DNA from: AV69 sp963742315
GTDB taxonomy: Bacteria; Verrucomicrobiota; Verrucomicrobiia; Chthoniobacterales; UBA10450
Direction: 5' to 3'
DNA: 64,000 bases
NCBI GenBank assembly: GCA_963742315.1
Contig: CAVULE010000007.1
Span: forward strand, 1-64,000
Below are positions 54,503 to 62,982 of this stretch, in pieces. The translations under genes were made by a program, and so were the position numbers. Each line of letters opens with the position of its first letter. Position 1 is the first letter of the stretch. The notes under the pieces are model-generated. The model worked only from the letters and a program-made list of their open reading frames with translations, was not told where the DNA came from and did not search any database.

Positions 54503-55410
54503 AAGAACTCCTTCTCGGCGCTCACATGTCGATTGCCGGCGGCATGCACATGGCAATCGAACGCGCTTGTTCGATCAATTGCACTGCAATGCAGATTTTC
54601 GTCAAAAACAACATGCAGTGGTTCGCCCGGCCATTGTCTACTGACGAAATTCGCGCTTTTCTGGACCACCAGCAGCGCGCCCAGTTGGGGTCGGTTTTTG
54701 CGCACGCGAATTATTTGATCAATCTCGCCGCCACCAATCCGCAATTTCACGCGAATTCGTTGCGCGCTTTGGCCGAGGAATTGATTCGGGCCGATCACCT
54801 CGGATTGCCATTTCTCGTTATGCATCCCGGCGCACACCTCGGCGCAGGTGAAGAAGCCGGCCTGGAAAAAATCACCGCATCGATCGACGCGATTTGGCGG
54901 GTGATTCCAAAAGCGAAGGCCAAGATCGCGCTCGAAACCACGGCTGGCCAGGGTTCATGCCTCGGTCATCGCTTCGAGCACATCGCCCACATTATTGCCA
55001 ATGTGCGCGAGCCCGAACGGATCTGCATTTGCCTCGATACTGCTCACATTTTTGCTGCCGGTTACGACATCGGCTCTGAGAACGCGGCCAAGAAGACATT
55101 TCGCAAGTTCGATCGAATTATCCCGCAGGCGCGGGACCGACTGGTGGCCATTCATCTGAATGATTCCAAAGCCGCGCGTGGCTCACGCGTCGATCGACAC
55201 GCGCATATCGGTAAAGGCAAAATCGGCCTGGCCGCATTTCGTTTCATCATGAACGAGCCGCGGTTTGGTAAAATTCCGAAAGTGCTGGAAACGCCAAAGG
55301 GCAAAGAACTGAAAGAAGATGTGGTGAATCTGAGAACACTGCGACGCTTGATTGCGTCCCCGACACCGTCACCCCGGGCGCAAGCGAGGGACCTCACTAA
55401 CTTTGGTTGA
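54496..55410 (+). CDS. nfo: Deoxyribonuclease IV (AP endonuclease, Nfo/EndoIV)
   Basis: 304 residues. The metal-binding TIM-barrel residues are visible in LLLGAHMSIAGGMHMAIERA (His), VFAHANYLIN, MHPGAHLGAGEEAG, ALETTAGQGSCLGHRFEHIA (Glu), ICLDTAHIFAAGYDIG (Asp, His), IHLNDSKAARGSRVDRHAHI (His, Asp, Arg, His) and FRFIMNEPRF. It nicks DNA at abasic sites. Its ATG lies in one palindromic element and its last 14 or so codons (PSPRAQARDLTNFG) lie in another; the usual family C-terminus ends earlier. Confidence 0.93.
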   Translation: MTKELLLGAHMSIAGGMHMAIERACSINCTAMQIFVKNNMQWFARPLSTDEIRAFLDHQQRAQLGSVFAHANYLINLAATNPQFHANSLRALAEELIRADHLGLPFLVMHPGAHLGAGEEAGLEKITASIDAIWRVIPKAKAKIALETTAGQGSCLGHRFEHIAHIIANVREPERICICLDTAHIFAAGYDIGSENAAKKTFRKFDRIIPQARDRLVAIHLNDSKAARGSRVDRHAHIGKGKIGLAAFRFIMNEPRFGKIPKVLETPKGKELKEDVVNLRTLRRLIASPTPSPRAQARDLTNFG

Positions 55411-55483
55411 TCACACAAGCTACTGTGCGTGACTCAACCGCATTTGAGGTCCCTCGTCGTCTGGGCGACTCGGGATGACGGTG
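55367..55483. repeat. Dispersed hairpin repeat, copy C, spanning the 3' end of nfo
   Basis: Outer arms ccgtcacccc (55,366-55,375) and gggatgacgg (55,472-55,481), inner arms cgagggacctca (55,385-55,396) and tgaggtccctcg (55,445-55,456). A long hairpin of the same general style (cgaggga...atgac) as copies A and B. Confidence 0.75.
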
Positions 55484-55522
55484 TGGCATTGCGATTCGGA
55501 ATGTGACGCGCGAGTTTGCATT

Positions 55523-56218
55523 GTGTCGAAGTCAGAAAAAATCGCGCTCGTCACCGGCGCAAACAAGGGAATCGGTTTCGAGGTTGCGCGGCAACTGGCG
55601 GCGAAAGGCTTTCGCGTGTTCGTCGGCGCGCGCAATGAGAAAGCCGGTCGTGCCGCGGCACAGAAAATCGGAGCGGCGGCAACGTTTCTAAAGATTGATG
55701 TGTCAGATCCCGCGAGCATTCGCGAAGCCGCGGCAGAATTAGCAAAGATGGTCGACCATCTGGACGTCCTGGTAAATAACGCCGGAATCATCGTTGACGG
55801 CGATGACGCGATCTTGAAGGCAACGCCGGACCAATTCGAAACGACCATGCGCACCAACACCCTCGGGCCGCTAATGATCGCGCAAGCCTTTCAGCCCATG
55901 CTCGCGAAGTCATCGGCACCCCGGATCGTCAATGTTTCAAGCAGCGGCGGGCAACTGCACGACGGCGCCGATGGCTGGTCGCCAGTTTATTGCATTTCAA
56001 AAACGGCGTTGAATGGGGTAACTTCGCAGCTCGCCGCTGCACTGCCGAAAATTGCCGTGAATTCAGTTTGTCCGGGTTGGGTCCGCACCGATATGGGTGG
56101 GCCCAATGCGACTCGCTCGGTCGAACAAGGCGCGGACGGAATTGTCTGGCTCGCGGCCGCGGCACCGCAAAATCTCACCGGCAAATTTTTGCAGGATCGT
56201 AAAGTGATTCCGTGGTGA
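55523..56218 (+). CDS. SDR-family oxidoreductase (carbonyl reductase-like)
   Basis: 231 residues from a GTG at 55,523; the ATG at 55,475 is inside the preceding repeat and was rejected. IALVTGANKGIGFEVARQLA (NADP loop), LVNNAGIIVDG, catalytic Ser in VNVSSSGGQLHDG, Tyr and Lys in YCISKTALNGVTSQLA, and CPGWVRTDMGGPNA. The GANKGIG loop resembles human/plant carbonyl reductases. Substrate unknown. Convergent with the GCS2-family ligase. Confidence 0.85.
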   Translation: MSKSEKIALVTGANKGIGFEVARQLAAKGFRVFVGARNEKAGRAAAQKIGAAATFLKIDVSDPASIREAAAELAKMVDHLDVLVNNAGIIVDGDDAILKATPDQFETTMRTNTLGPLMIAQAFQPMLAKSSAPRIVNVSSSGGQLHDGADGWSPVYCISKTALNGVTSQLAAALPKIAVNSVCPGWVRTDMGGPNATRSVEQGADGIVWLAAAAPQNLTGKFLQDRKVIPW

Positions 56219-56249
56219 CAACACTGGTCCCGAGTCGCTCAAACGAACA

Positions 56250-57398
56250 TTAAGACGCAACGGTCGCTTTCGCCGCGAGTTCTACTTCACTTAAACCTTG
56301 GTAGGTCTCGGCGACGATGTGATCGACGACCGCTTTGATATCGTGGGTGCGCTCCCAGACCGCAAGCTGCCGGTCCGCGCCTGTACCTTCATGTAGAATC
56401 CGTTCGATGTGGTTCATCTCGCGCCGGCTCCCCAGCTCGGCTACTTCGTCAGCTACAAACTCGATGAATTCGTGAATCAGATTGCGCGTTTCAGTTTCCG
56501 TTTCCCTGCCGAAGTCGATGAGCTTGCCATCGATCCCATAGCGCGAGGCGCGCCAGCGATTTTCATCGAGCAAACGCCTCCGGTAAATCCGGAAAGTGAC
56601 ATTTTGCCGGAGCAACTTGTGCAGTTTTGAAATCAACGCCTGGATAAGCGCTGCGATGGCGAGAGTATCGTTCACTCGCGATTGCGCGTCGCATACTCGC
56701 ACTTCCAGTGTGTCGAAAAAAGGATGGAGGCGGATGTCCCACCAAATTTTCTTGGCGTTATCGATGCAACCGGTTTTCACGAGCAGGTTGCAGTAATCGG
56801 TGTATTCAGAAAGCGATTCGAACGAATCCGGAATGCCGGTGCGGGGGAAACGCTCGAACACTTTCAACCGGTAACCTTTCAGCCCGGTATCGTGCCCCAC
56901 CCAGAAAGGCGAGTTAACCGACAGCGCGTAAATGTGGGGCAGGAAATAGCGCGCCTGATTCATAACATGGATGGCGGTTTCGCGGTCTGGAATTCCAACG
57001 TGCACATGCAACCCGAAGATGAGATTAGCCCGGGCCAGCAATTGCATGTCGCGCACAATTTCCTGATAGCGCTCGCCTTGAGTGATGAGTTGATCGCGCC
57101 AATGTGAAAAAGGATGCGTGCCGACCGACGCGATCTTGAGTTGGCTGCGCGCGGCCAGTGCGGCCAGACGGCTGCGGAGCTCGGTTACGTGGTTCCTGGC
57201 ATCATCGATGTCGCGGCAAATTTCCGTGCCCAATTCGACCACTGACTGATGCATTTCGGGTTTGATCTGCTCCTTGAGCGTAACTTTGCCGTCTTCGAGA
57301 ATTTCGTGAATGTGGGAGCGCAATTCGCGCGTCACGGGATCGACAATGGCAAATTCCTCCTCGATACCGAGGGTGAAAACATGATCTTTGGCGCTCAT
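56250..57398 (-). CDS. Carboxylate-amine ligase, GCS2/YbdK family
   Basis: 382 residues from ATG 57,398. Starts FTLGIEEEFAIVDPVTRELR with the metal-binding EEE typical of GCS2, then MHQSVVELGTEICRDI, FGLHVHVGIPDRETAIHVMN and RLHPFFDTLEVRVCDAQSRV. YbdK-type proteins have weak glutamate-cysteine ligase activity; the true substrate is often unknown. No glutathione synthase is adjacent. Confidence 0.85.
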   Translation of the reverse strand: MSAKDHVFTLGIEEEFAIVDPVTRELRSHIHEILEDGKVTLKEQIKPEMHQSVVELGTEICRDIDDARNHVTELRSRLAALAARSQLKIASVGTHPFSHWRDQLITQGERYQEIVRDMQLLARANLIFGLHVHVGIPDRETAIHVMNQARYFLPHIYALSVNSPFWVGHDTGLKGYRLKVFERFPRTGIPDSFESLSEYTDYCNLLVKTGCIDNAKKIWWDIRLHPFFDTLEVRVCDAQSRVNDTLAIAALIQALISKLHKLLRQNVTFRIYRRRLLDENRWRASRYGIDGKLIDFGRETETETRNLIHEFIEFVADEVAELGSRREMNHIERILHEGTGADRQLAVWERTHDIKAVVDHIVAETYQGLSEVELAAKATVAS

Positions 57399-57439
57399 TA
57401 GCCAGACCAATGTTGCGCTAAGAATTGCACGCTGTCACC

Positions 57440-57500
57440 CCGGATGAATGTAGCCGCGGTCGCTGACCGCGGCCCGGCATCACCAATGCCGGCTACACTG
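57440..57500. repeat. Small palindromic repeat
   Basis: Perfect inverted repeat GCCGCGGTC (57,453-57,461) / GACCGCGGC (57,465-57,473), followed by a second stem ccggcat/atgccgg (57,475-57,494). Lies between two minus-strand genes and could end transcription. Confidence 0.6.
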
Positions 57501-57501
57501 T

Positions 57502-59064
57502 TCACGCAACAATGTGCACGATTACCTTGTGAAAACCGGTGATCCCGGAGGTAAACGCGCGATCTTCTTCAAACTCCTGTACTTTACCTTCGCCATCGGT
57601 CGCACGCACCACCAAGGTGTAATCGTCGACATCATCGTCCGGCGCCCAGTTGAAACTCCACAGCGCCCAGGTTAATTTAGTACCCGGATAATCGATCTTT
57701 GCCTCGTCCCAACTTTCGCCGTCGTCCGAACTGAATTCCACCTGGGAAATTCCGCGATCGCCCCCGAAAGCGACGCCTTTGACCGGAACGCCTTTCGCCG
57801 CATCAGCTATCTTAATCCACGACTCGTTATAAGGAATGTCGATGCGAGATCGTGTCGGGACAATGAAATTTGGCCCCCAGCCTTGGGTCTCGTAAAAACC
57901 TTTCGCATCCGCCTTTGTTACTTCGATGCGAGTAAGCCATTTCACATGTTTTTCACCGAAATAGCCCGGCACGATGGCACGCGCAGGAAACCCATGGCGA
58001 TCCGGCAGCTCCGTTCCATTCATCTTGAAGGCGATGAGCGTGGTCGGGGTCATCGCTTTCTGGAACGGAACGGTGTCGGTGTAATTGTCGACGCCGTACA
58101 GCCGCACTCTCTCGGCCCCGGCAAGTGGAGAGGCTGCTTCCAACAAATCCCCCATCGGAATCCCGCGCCAAACCGCGTTGCTCATCAGTCCGGCATCGAG
58201 CCCATTACTAATGCACATTAAGGTCGTTTCCTGATCGACCATCTCCATGTTCTTGAAGTCTAGAAGCCGATAGGTGTGCGGATGCTGCACCAGGCCGGTC
58301 ACTTCGAGATGCCAGAGTCCTTCGTCCACCCGCGGATCGACCACGTTCTTAGTCACGCAATAAAACCGATCGTTTGGGGTGATCGCCTGGACGTCCGCGC
58401 CCAAATATTGCGTGCCGTCGTAGCTGAAAGCCGCGATTCGAAACAGCTTGCGCGCGATGGCGGCGCTTCCGCCCGCGAAGAGAAGGCCGAACGTGCCAAA
58501 CAAAAATGCGCGCCTGCCCAGGTGCGGCGTAAATTCAGGCGGCGCCGCAGTCTTCTCTTGTCCATGACTCGTTAGAAAATCGAGACCAAGCACAAGGACG
58601 CGTTCGAAGAGAAGAAATGAGATTGCCAGTCCCAACAGCGTAATCAAACGCGCCGCATCGATTGGCATTCCCCCGTAATGGGTCCCGAGCACCGGCCACA
58701 ACAAGATCGCACTGATTGCTAACGGCAGCGCTACGAAAATGAGAAAGGTCCAGCGATACCCAATATCACCTCGATTGCGGCGAACGAGTCCGTAAACCAT
58801 TCCGCCAAACGCGCCGACCAGAATTTGTCCGAGGATGGAGGAGCAGACGCCAAGCTGTTTCAAATGGTTGTAGCCACCAACACGGCCCATAATCCAAAAG
58901 AATGGCTTCGGCGAGATGAACACGCTGAGGCGGTCGCCCAGAATCACCAGCGGCGTCGCGATCTGGAATAGCCACGCGAGCAAAAACATCGCCAGGGTCA
59001 TAGCGATTCCGGCGACGAGGCCGGCGTAGAGACCGCAAAGCGCCGCTTTGGATCGGCTAATCAT
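57502..59064 (-). CDS. Molybdopterin-dependent oxidoreductase (sulfite-oxidase family) with membrane domain
   Basis: 520 residues from ATG 59,064. Residues 1-165 hold about five membrane helices (GLVAGIAMTLAMFLLAWLFQ, SILGQILVGAFGGMVYGLVR). Then comes an Arg-rich stretch with GRRAFLFGTFGLLFAGGSAA, like a Tat or anchor segment. The catalytic domain follows: Mo-ligand Cys in TTLMCISNGLDAGLMSNAVW (about 290), RHGFPARAIVPGYFGEKHVK, and a dimerisation domain (FSSDDGESWDEAKIDYPGTK). By family it oxidises or reduces a small oxyanion or S/N-oxide; the partner electron carrier is not encoded nearby. Confidence 0.85.
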   Translation of the reverse strand: MISRSKAALCGLYAGLVAGIAMTLAMFLLAWLFQIATPLVILGDRLSVFISPKPFFWIMGRVGGYNHLKQLGVCSSILGQILVGAFGGMVYGLVRRNRGDIGYRWTFLIFVALPLAISAILLWPVLGTHYGGMPIDAARLITLLGLAISFLLFERVLVLGLDFLTSHGQEKTAAPPEFTPHLGRRAFLFGTFGLLFAGGSAAIARKLFRIAAFSYDGTQYLGADVQAITPNDRFYCVTKNVVDPRVDEGLWHLEVTGLVQHPHTYRLLDFKNMEMVDQETTLMCISNGLDAGLMSNAVWRGIPMGDLLEAASPLAGAERVRLYGVDNYTDTVPFQKAMTPTTLIAFKMNGTELPDRHGFPARAIVPGYFGEKHVKWLTRIEVTKADAKGFYETQGWGPNFIVPTRSRIDIPYNESWIKIADAAKGVPVKGVAFGGDRGISQVEFSSDDGESWDEAKIDYPGTKLTWALWSFNWAPDDDVDDYTLVVRATDGEGKVQEFEEDRAFTSGITGFHKVIVHIVA

Positions 59065-59151
59065 TATCGCGACTATGAGTCGTAGAGGCGCTTGTGCCAA
59101 GCGCCTCCTTTACTTCCGACGTCGCACGGTTGATCGGAATCGATCCGCCTA

Positions 59152-59260
59152 CCCAGCGGAGTTCTACTCCGCAGAAGCGCGGACACCAACAGAAAACACG
59201 TCCCCTTGCCACTAGCGGAGTGCAACTCCGCTGGGCGCATAGGCTACAAGCCTATGTTCC
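59152..59260. repeat. Dispersed palindromic element, GGAACA family, copy 2
   Basis: Shares cccagcggagtt..tactccgc and gggcgcataggc..gcctatgttcc with copy 1 at 48,084-48,197. Its end (cctatgttcc) overlaps the stop codon of the adjacent GT2 gene. Confidence 0.75.
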
Positions 59261-59941
59261 GAAGAAGGCGATTTTCAAAAATGTCGCCAGGATCCGAAAG
59301 CTGGCGACGAACGTGCCCCGCAGTGTTCCGGAAACTTTCGATTCCCCACCCTTGCGACGCCGATGATCAACGGGCACTTCGAGAATGCGCAGTCCTGCTC
59401 GGGCTGCTTTCATCTGCATCTCCAGATTCCAACCGTAGGTTTCTTCGCGCATTCCTAGTTGTGCAAATGAATCGCGCCGGATAGCGCGGAACGGCGACAT
59501 ATCGGTGTAGCGAACACCGTAAAGTATGCGGATCAAAAATCCCGCGAGATGCCCCGCAAAAATCTGCTGCGGGTTCATACTGCCCGGCTCGCGTTTCCCG
59601 CGTGTGCGCGAACCGATTACGAAGTCATGCGTGCCGCTCATAATCGGCTCGACCAACGCCGGAATAAAGCGCGGAACGTCGCTGCCATCGCCATCGAGAA
59701 AAATGATCAAATCGCATTCAGGGGAAATTGCCGCCACGCCCGCCGCACAAGCGCGACCGTATCCGCGCGGCGCTATAACCACTCGCGCTCCTGCGTTTCT
59801 GGCGCGTTCCGCGGTTTGGTCTGTGCTGCCATTATCAACAACAATGACTTCGCGCGGACTTCCTGTTGCGATCACTTCACGCACGACCTCTGCGATCGGC
59901 TCTTCTTCGTTGAGCGCCGGAATGACAACAGAAATCCACAC
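59252..59941 (-). CDS. Glycosyltransferase family 2 (dolichol-phosphate mannosyltransferase-like)
   Basis: 229 residues from a GTG at 59,941. VVIPALNEEEPIAEVVREVI, VDNGSTDQT, PRGYGRACAAGVAAISPE, FLDGDGSDVPRFIPALV (DXD) and YGWNLEMQMKAARAGLRILE are typical of enzymes that charge polyprenyl phosphate with mannose or glucose. No C-terminal membrane helices. The final codons Gly-Thr-stop lie in a palindromic repeat. Downstream of the broken methyltransferase gene on the same strand. Confidence 0.85.
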   Translation of the reverse strand: MWISVVIPALNEEEPIAEVVREVIATGSPREVIVVDNGSTDQTAERARNAGARVVIAPRGYGRACAAGVAAISPECDLIIFLDGDGSDVPRFIPALVEPIMSGTHDFVIGSRTRGKREPGSMNPQQIFAGHLAGFLIRILYGVRYTDMSPFRAIRRDSFAQLGMREETYGWNLEMQMKAARAGLRILEVPVDHRRRKGGESKVSGTLRGTFVASFRILATFLKIAFFGT

Positions 59942-59950
59942 GTCGAAAAA

Positions 59951-60731
59951 TCAATGCGATTCAGGCGACCGATTGTTCGCGAAGAATTTGCCCCAACAAT
60001 TCCAATCGCGCGCGCCCCGGAAGATAACCTTGGGTGACAAAGTAATGTAAAATTCCGAGCCCTGCGGCGGATGAAAAGCCAATTCCTTGAGCTGAATGAA
60101 ACCAAGCTCAAATAAGTCTCGCATCATCAGTCGAAACGAAGTTGGGGTGAAACACCATTCGTGGACATCGAGATAATACCCACGCTCGCTCACATTGCGG
60201 ATTGCTTGTTTCGCTTGTGTCCCAGGCTATACGACCGCCTCTGCTCATCAGGGAGAGAAAATATTCCGCCACTGTTCCGGCCGAGTGAATTTTCTGCGGA
60301 TTACGCGCTGCATCGATGACGCGACCGATGCTGCTAAGAGGCCGAAGGTGGTCGAAACAATCGCGCTTATCGGGCACCGCCAGCCAAAGGACGCACTCTT
60401 TTTTCAAGAGCGAATCACAATCGTTAAGAAACCCAATCAAATCGGTGGTGCGTTCGAGGACGTGCGACCCAATGATCCAGTCGTACACATGACGCCGGCC
60501 CACGAGCTCGGTGTAAGACCGGCCGTCCCAAACGAAATCAACCTCCTCGATGTTGTCGACGTTGATCCCGTGCGGCCGATATTTTTCGCTCAGCGCCTTC
60601 TTGTCACAATGGTCGAGGGCGTGAACGTGAAAGCCCTGCTTTTTCAGCGCAATCGGAGCGCAGCCCCGGCCAATTTCGAGGCCCCGTCCATCGCGTTTGA
60701 TGTGCTTCAGAATAATTTCTTCGCGAGTCAT
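59951..60731 (-). pseudogene. SAM-dependent methyltransferase, frameshifted
   Basis: The first frame (ATG 60,731) gives KHIKRDGRGLEIGRGCAPIA, YDWIIGSHVLERTTDLIGFL, LAVPDKRDCFDHLRPLSSIG and SAGTVAEYFLSLMSRGGRIA; the rest (ERGYYLDVHEWCFTPTSFRL, PPQGSEFYITLSPK) is in another frame. Deleting one T near 60,194 rejoins them. Conserved family residues also differ: the usual GPSHNP loop reads GRGCAP and the usual HVIEHT reads HVLERT. Together these suggest a decaying gene, not just a read error. Confidence 0.7.
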
Positions 60732-60777
60732 GATTAATCCCATCCCGTTCCCTTAGACCTTTCGCGGCAGAAATTCT

Positions 60778-61797
60778 CTATCCCAGTACCAGCCAGGCGA
60801 GCGAGAAATAAAAGGTTAGCGCGACGAAATCTGTCACGGCGAGTGTCACGGGCCCGGCCGCGATTTTAGGATCCAGTTTCAGCCGATGAAGAAGCGATGG
60901 CACGCTGAATCCAAACAAACAGGCCGTGAATAACGACATCACGATGCTGCCCCCCACAACAGTGGCGCCGCTGAGATCGTGTCGCCACAACCATACGATT
61001 AATCCGACCACGGCGCCGCACGCACCGCCAAGCAACAGAGCGGTTACACTTTCGCGGCGCAGGTTTTCGAGGAACCATCTGCGCGATAGTGGACTTACGC
61101 GCAGTGCTTGAATAGTGAGCGTCATCGATTGCGTGCTGACGCTTTCATTCAAGCCAAGCACCATCGTGAGAAAAAATGCGATGACGAGACTGCCGGCGAG
61201 CGTTGCCTCAAACACGCCAGCCAACAGCGCACAGGCCGTGCCGGCGCCCACCGTCGCCAGAAGCCATGGAAAGCGATAGCGAAACGCGCGCCAGGGCGAC
61301 GCCCCGCGAAGTTGGGCCAGACGAACACCGAGTGCCTCGAAAATATCGTCGCTGCTGAAAGCCGGCACAGAATGCGCGCGTTCTTCGCGATCTGCTGCTT
61401 CGAGCATTTCTTCGGCGAAAAGACTTACATCGACGACGCCGACCACCCGGCGCCGCTCGTCCACGACCGGAAACGCGAAGAATTTGTAGAGGACGAAAAA
61501 TTCGCACGCCTCCAGTACAGTTGCGGTCGCTGGAATGGCGACAACGCGCCTAACCATGATTTCTTCCAAGCGCGTTTCCAACGCGGCTGTCAGCAGGCGC
61601 CGTGTCGGCAAAACTCCAACGAGACGTTTCTCGGAATCGATCGCGAAGAAGTAGATCACCCGTTCTCCTACGCCTTCGCGCCGGATGCGATCGAGCGCCT
61701 CGGCGACACTCATGTTCGAATCGAGCAACGGAAAATCTTTGCGCGCGTGATCAACAATCAGCGAGTTGAAATCCGGACTGCCGATCGCGTCATTCAT
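60778..61797 (-). CDS. MgtE-like magnesium/divalent cation transporter, CBS plus membrane domain
   Basis: 339 residues from ATG 61,797. Two CBS motifs (MSVAEALDRIRREGVGERVI, LEACEFFVLYKFFAFPVVDE) are followed by five C-terminal helices with MgtE features: MVLGLNESVSTQSMTLTIQA and AVTDFVALTFYFSLA. Full MgtE has an N-terminal helical domain before the CBS pair; here it is missing, so gating by magnesium may differ. Stand-alone gene. Confidence 0.82.
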   Translation of the reverse strand: MNDAIGSPDFNSLIVDHARKDFPLLDSNMSVAEALDRIRREGVGERVIYFFAIDSEKRLVGVLPTRRLLTAALETRLEEIMVRRVVAIPATATVLEACEFFVLYKFFAFPVVDERRRVVGVVDVSLFAEEMLEAADREERAHSVPAFSSDDIFEALGVRLAQLRGASPWRAFRYRFPWLLATVGAGTACALLAGVFEATLAGSLVIAFFLTMVLGLNESVSTQSMTLTIQALRVSPLSRRWFLENLRRESVTALLLGGACGAVVGLIVWLWRHDLSGATVVGGSIVMSLFTACLFGFSVPSLLHRLKLDPKIAAGPVTLAVTDFVALTFYFSLAWLVLG

Positions 61798-61854
61798 CGG
61801 AATACTTGTAGCACAAGCGCTACGCTCGTGTTGAGCCACGAACCGGATTTCGAG

Positions 61855-62982
61855 CTACGTTCCTACGCGATGCACAATGCCTTTATTGCGCAACATTTCG
61901 GAAGCCTCGCTGAAGTAATCGCGCACGTCGCTTTGCGAGCGAATCCAATCAAGATAGCGATTAATGCCCTCCGCTAGATCGACCTGCGGGGCATAACCCG
62001 CGGCCCGAATTGTATCCGTCCCGCTGATAAGGTGGCGCATTTCCCCAGGACGAAATTCCCCATTAATTTCCGGCGCGATTCTTATTCCGAGCGCGTCGGA
62101 AATCCTTTGTGAAATTTCGCGGACGGTCACCCCTTTTTCGCTGCCGACGTTTACTGGCCGGCCATCGAGAGCATCAGTTGTGGCGGCGAGCAAATTCGCG
62201 CGTGCGATATCCTCAACGAAAGAAAAATCGCGGGTCTGCTCGCCGTCTTCATAAAGAACCGGCGGCAGATTGTTAAGCAAACGAGTGCAAAAAATCGCGA
62301 TCACACCGGTGTAAGGATTGAAGATCGATTGTCGGGGTCCGTAAGTGCACGAGTACCGCAGCGCAACGGCTGGAATCCCGACTTGTTTTCCCCAGAGCAG
62401 GACCAATTTCTCCTGATCGACTTTGGTTAATCCATAAACCGTTTCCCCGCCAACCGGTGCCTCCTCGGGCGTGGCCACGCTCGTGGTTGGCTGATGGCAA
62501 ATCGGGCAGCGCACCGACCAATCGCCGTGCTGTAATTGTTCCACCGGCCGCACCTTTGGAAAAACGAGGCCGTGCTTTGAGCACTCACCCGCGCCTTCGC
62601 TGTAAACTGCCTGTGAACTCGCGACGATAACTTTTTTGATCGGAAGATTCTTTTCGCGAATGATTTCAAGCATTTGCGCGGTGCCGAACGAATTCACCTG
62701 CACGTATTTCGCCATTTCCGGCATGTAACCGCCGTAAGCCGCCTGGTGAAAGACGACGTCGATGTCAGAAAGCGCGTTTTCAATCGTGGCGCGATCGCGC
62801 AAATCCCCATGCACAAACTCGGCATCGCGGTTGATCCAGGCCGGCTTACCTCGTCTGTGCGTGTTCGGTTCGAGGTTATCGAGAATCCGCACGCGCCAGC
62901 CTTCGCGCACGAGCAAGTCGGCGACATGCGATCCGATGAGCCCGGCGCCGCCAGTAACAAGAGCGCGTTGTCGCTTTTTCAT
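61855..62982 (-). CDS. NAD-dependent epimerase, dTDP-L-rhamnose 4-epimerase-like
   Basis: 375 residues from ATG 62,982, which overlaps the upstream stop (ATGA). ALVTGGAGLIGSHVADLLVR is the NAD loop; VYGLTKVDQEKLVLLWG contains the catalytic Tyr and Lys. Between them is an insertion with a cysteine pair site (GECSKHGLVFPKVRPVEQLQ, CPICHQP), as in dTDP-L-rhamnose 4-epimerases and their relatives. Later RYSCTYGPRQSIFNPYTGVI and YEDGEQTRDFSFVEDIA are family signatures. Probably makes a deoxysugar for a surface glycan. Confidence 0.82.
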   Translation of the reverse strand: MKKRQRALVTGGAGLIGSHVADLLVREGWRVRILDNLEPNTHRRGKPAWINRDAEFVHGDLRDRATIENALSDIDVVFHQAAYGGYMPEMAKYVQVNSFGTAQMLEIIREKNLPIKKVIVASSQAVYSEGAGECSKHGLVFPKVRPVEQLQHGDWSVRCPICHQPTTSVATPEEAPVGGETVYGLTKVDQEKLVLLWGKQVGIPAVALRYSCTYGPRQSIFNPYTGVIAIFCTRLLNNLPPVLYEDGEQTRDFSFVEDIARANLLAATTDALDGRPVNVGSEKGVTVREISQRISDALGIRIAPEINGEFRPGEMRHLISGTDTIRAAGYAPQVDLAEGINRYLDWIRSQSDVRDYFSEASEMLRNKGIVHRVGT

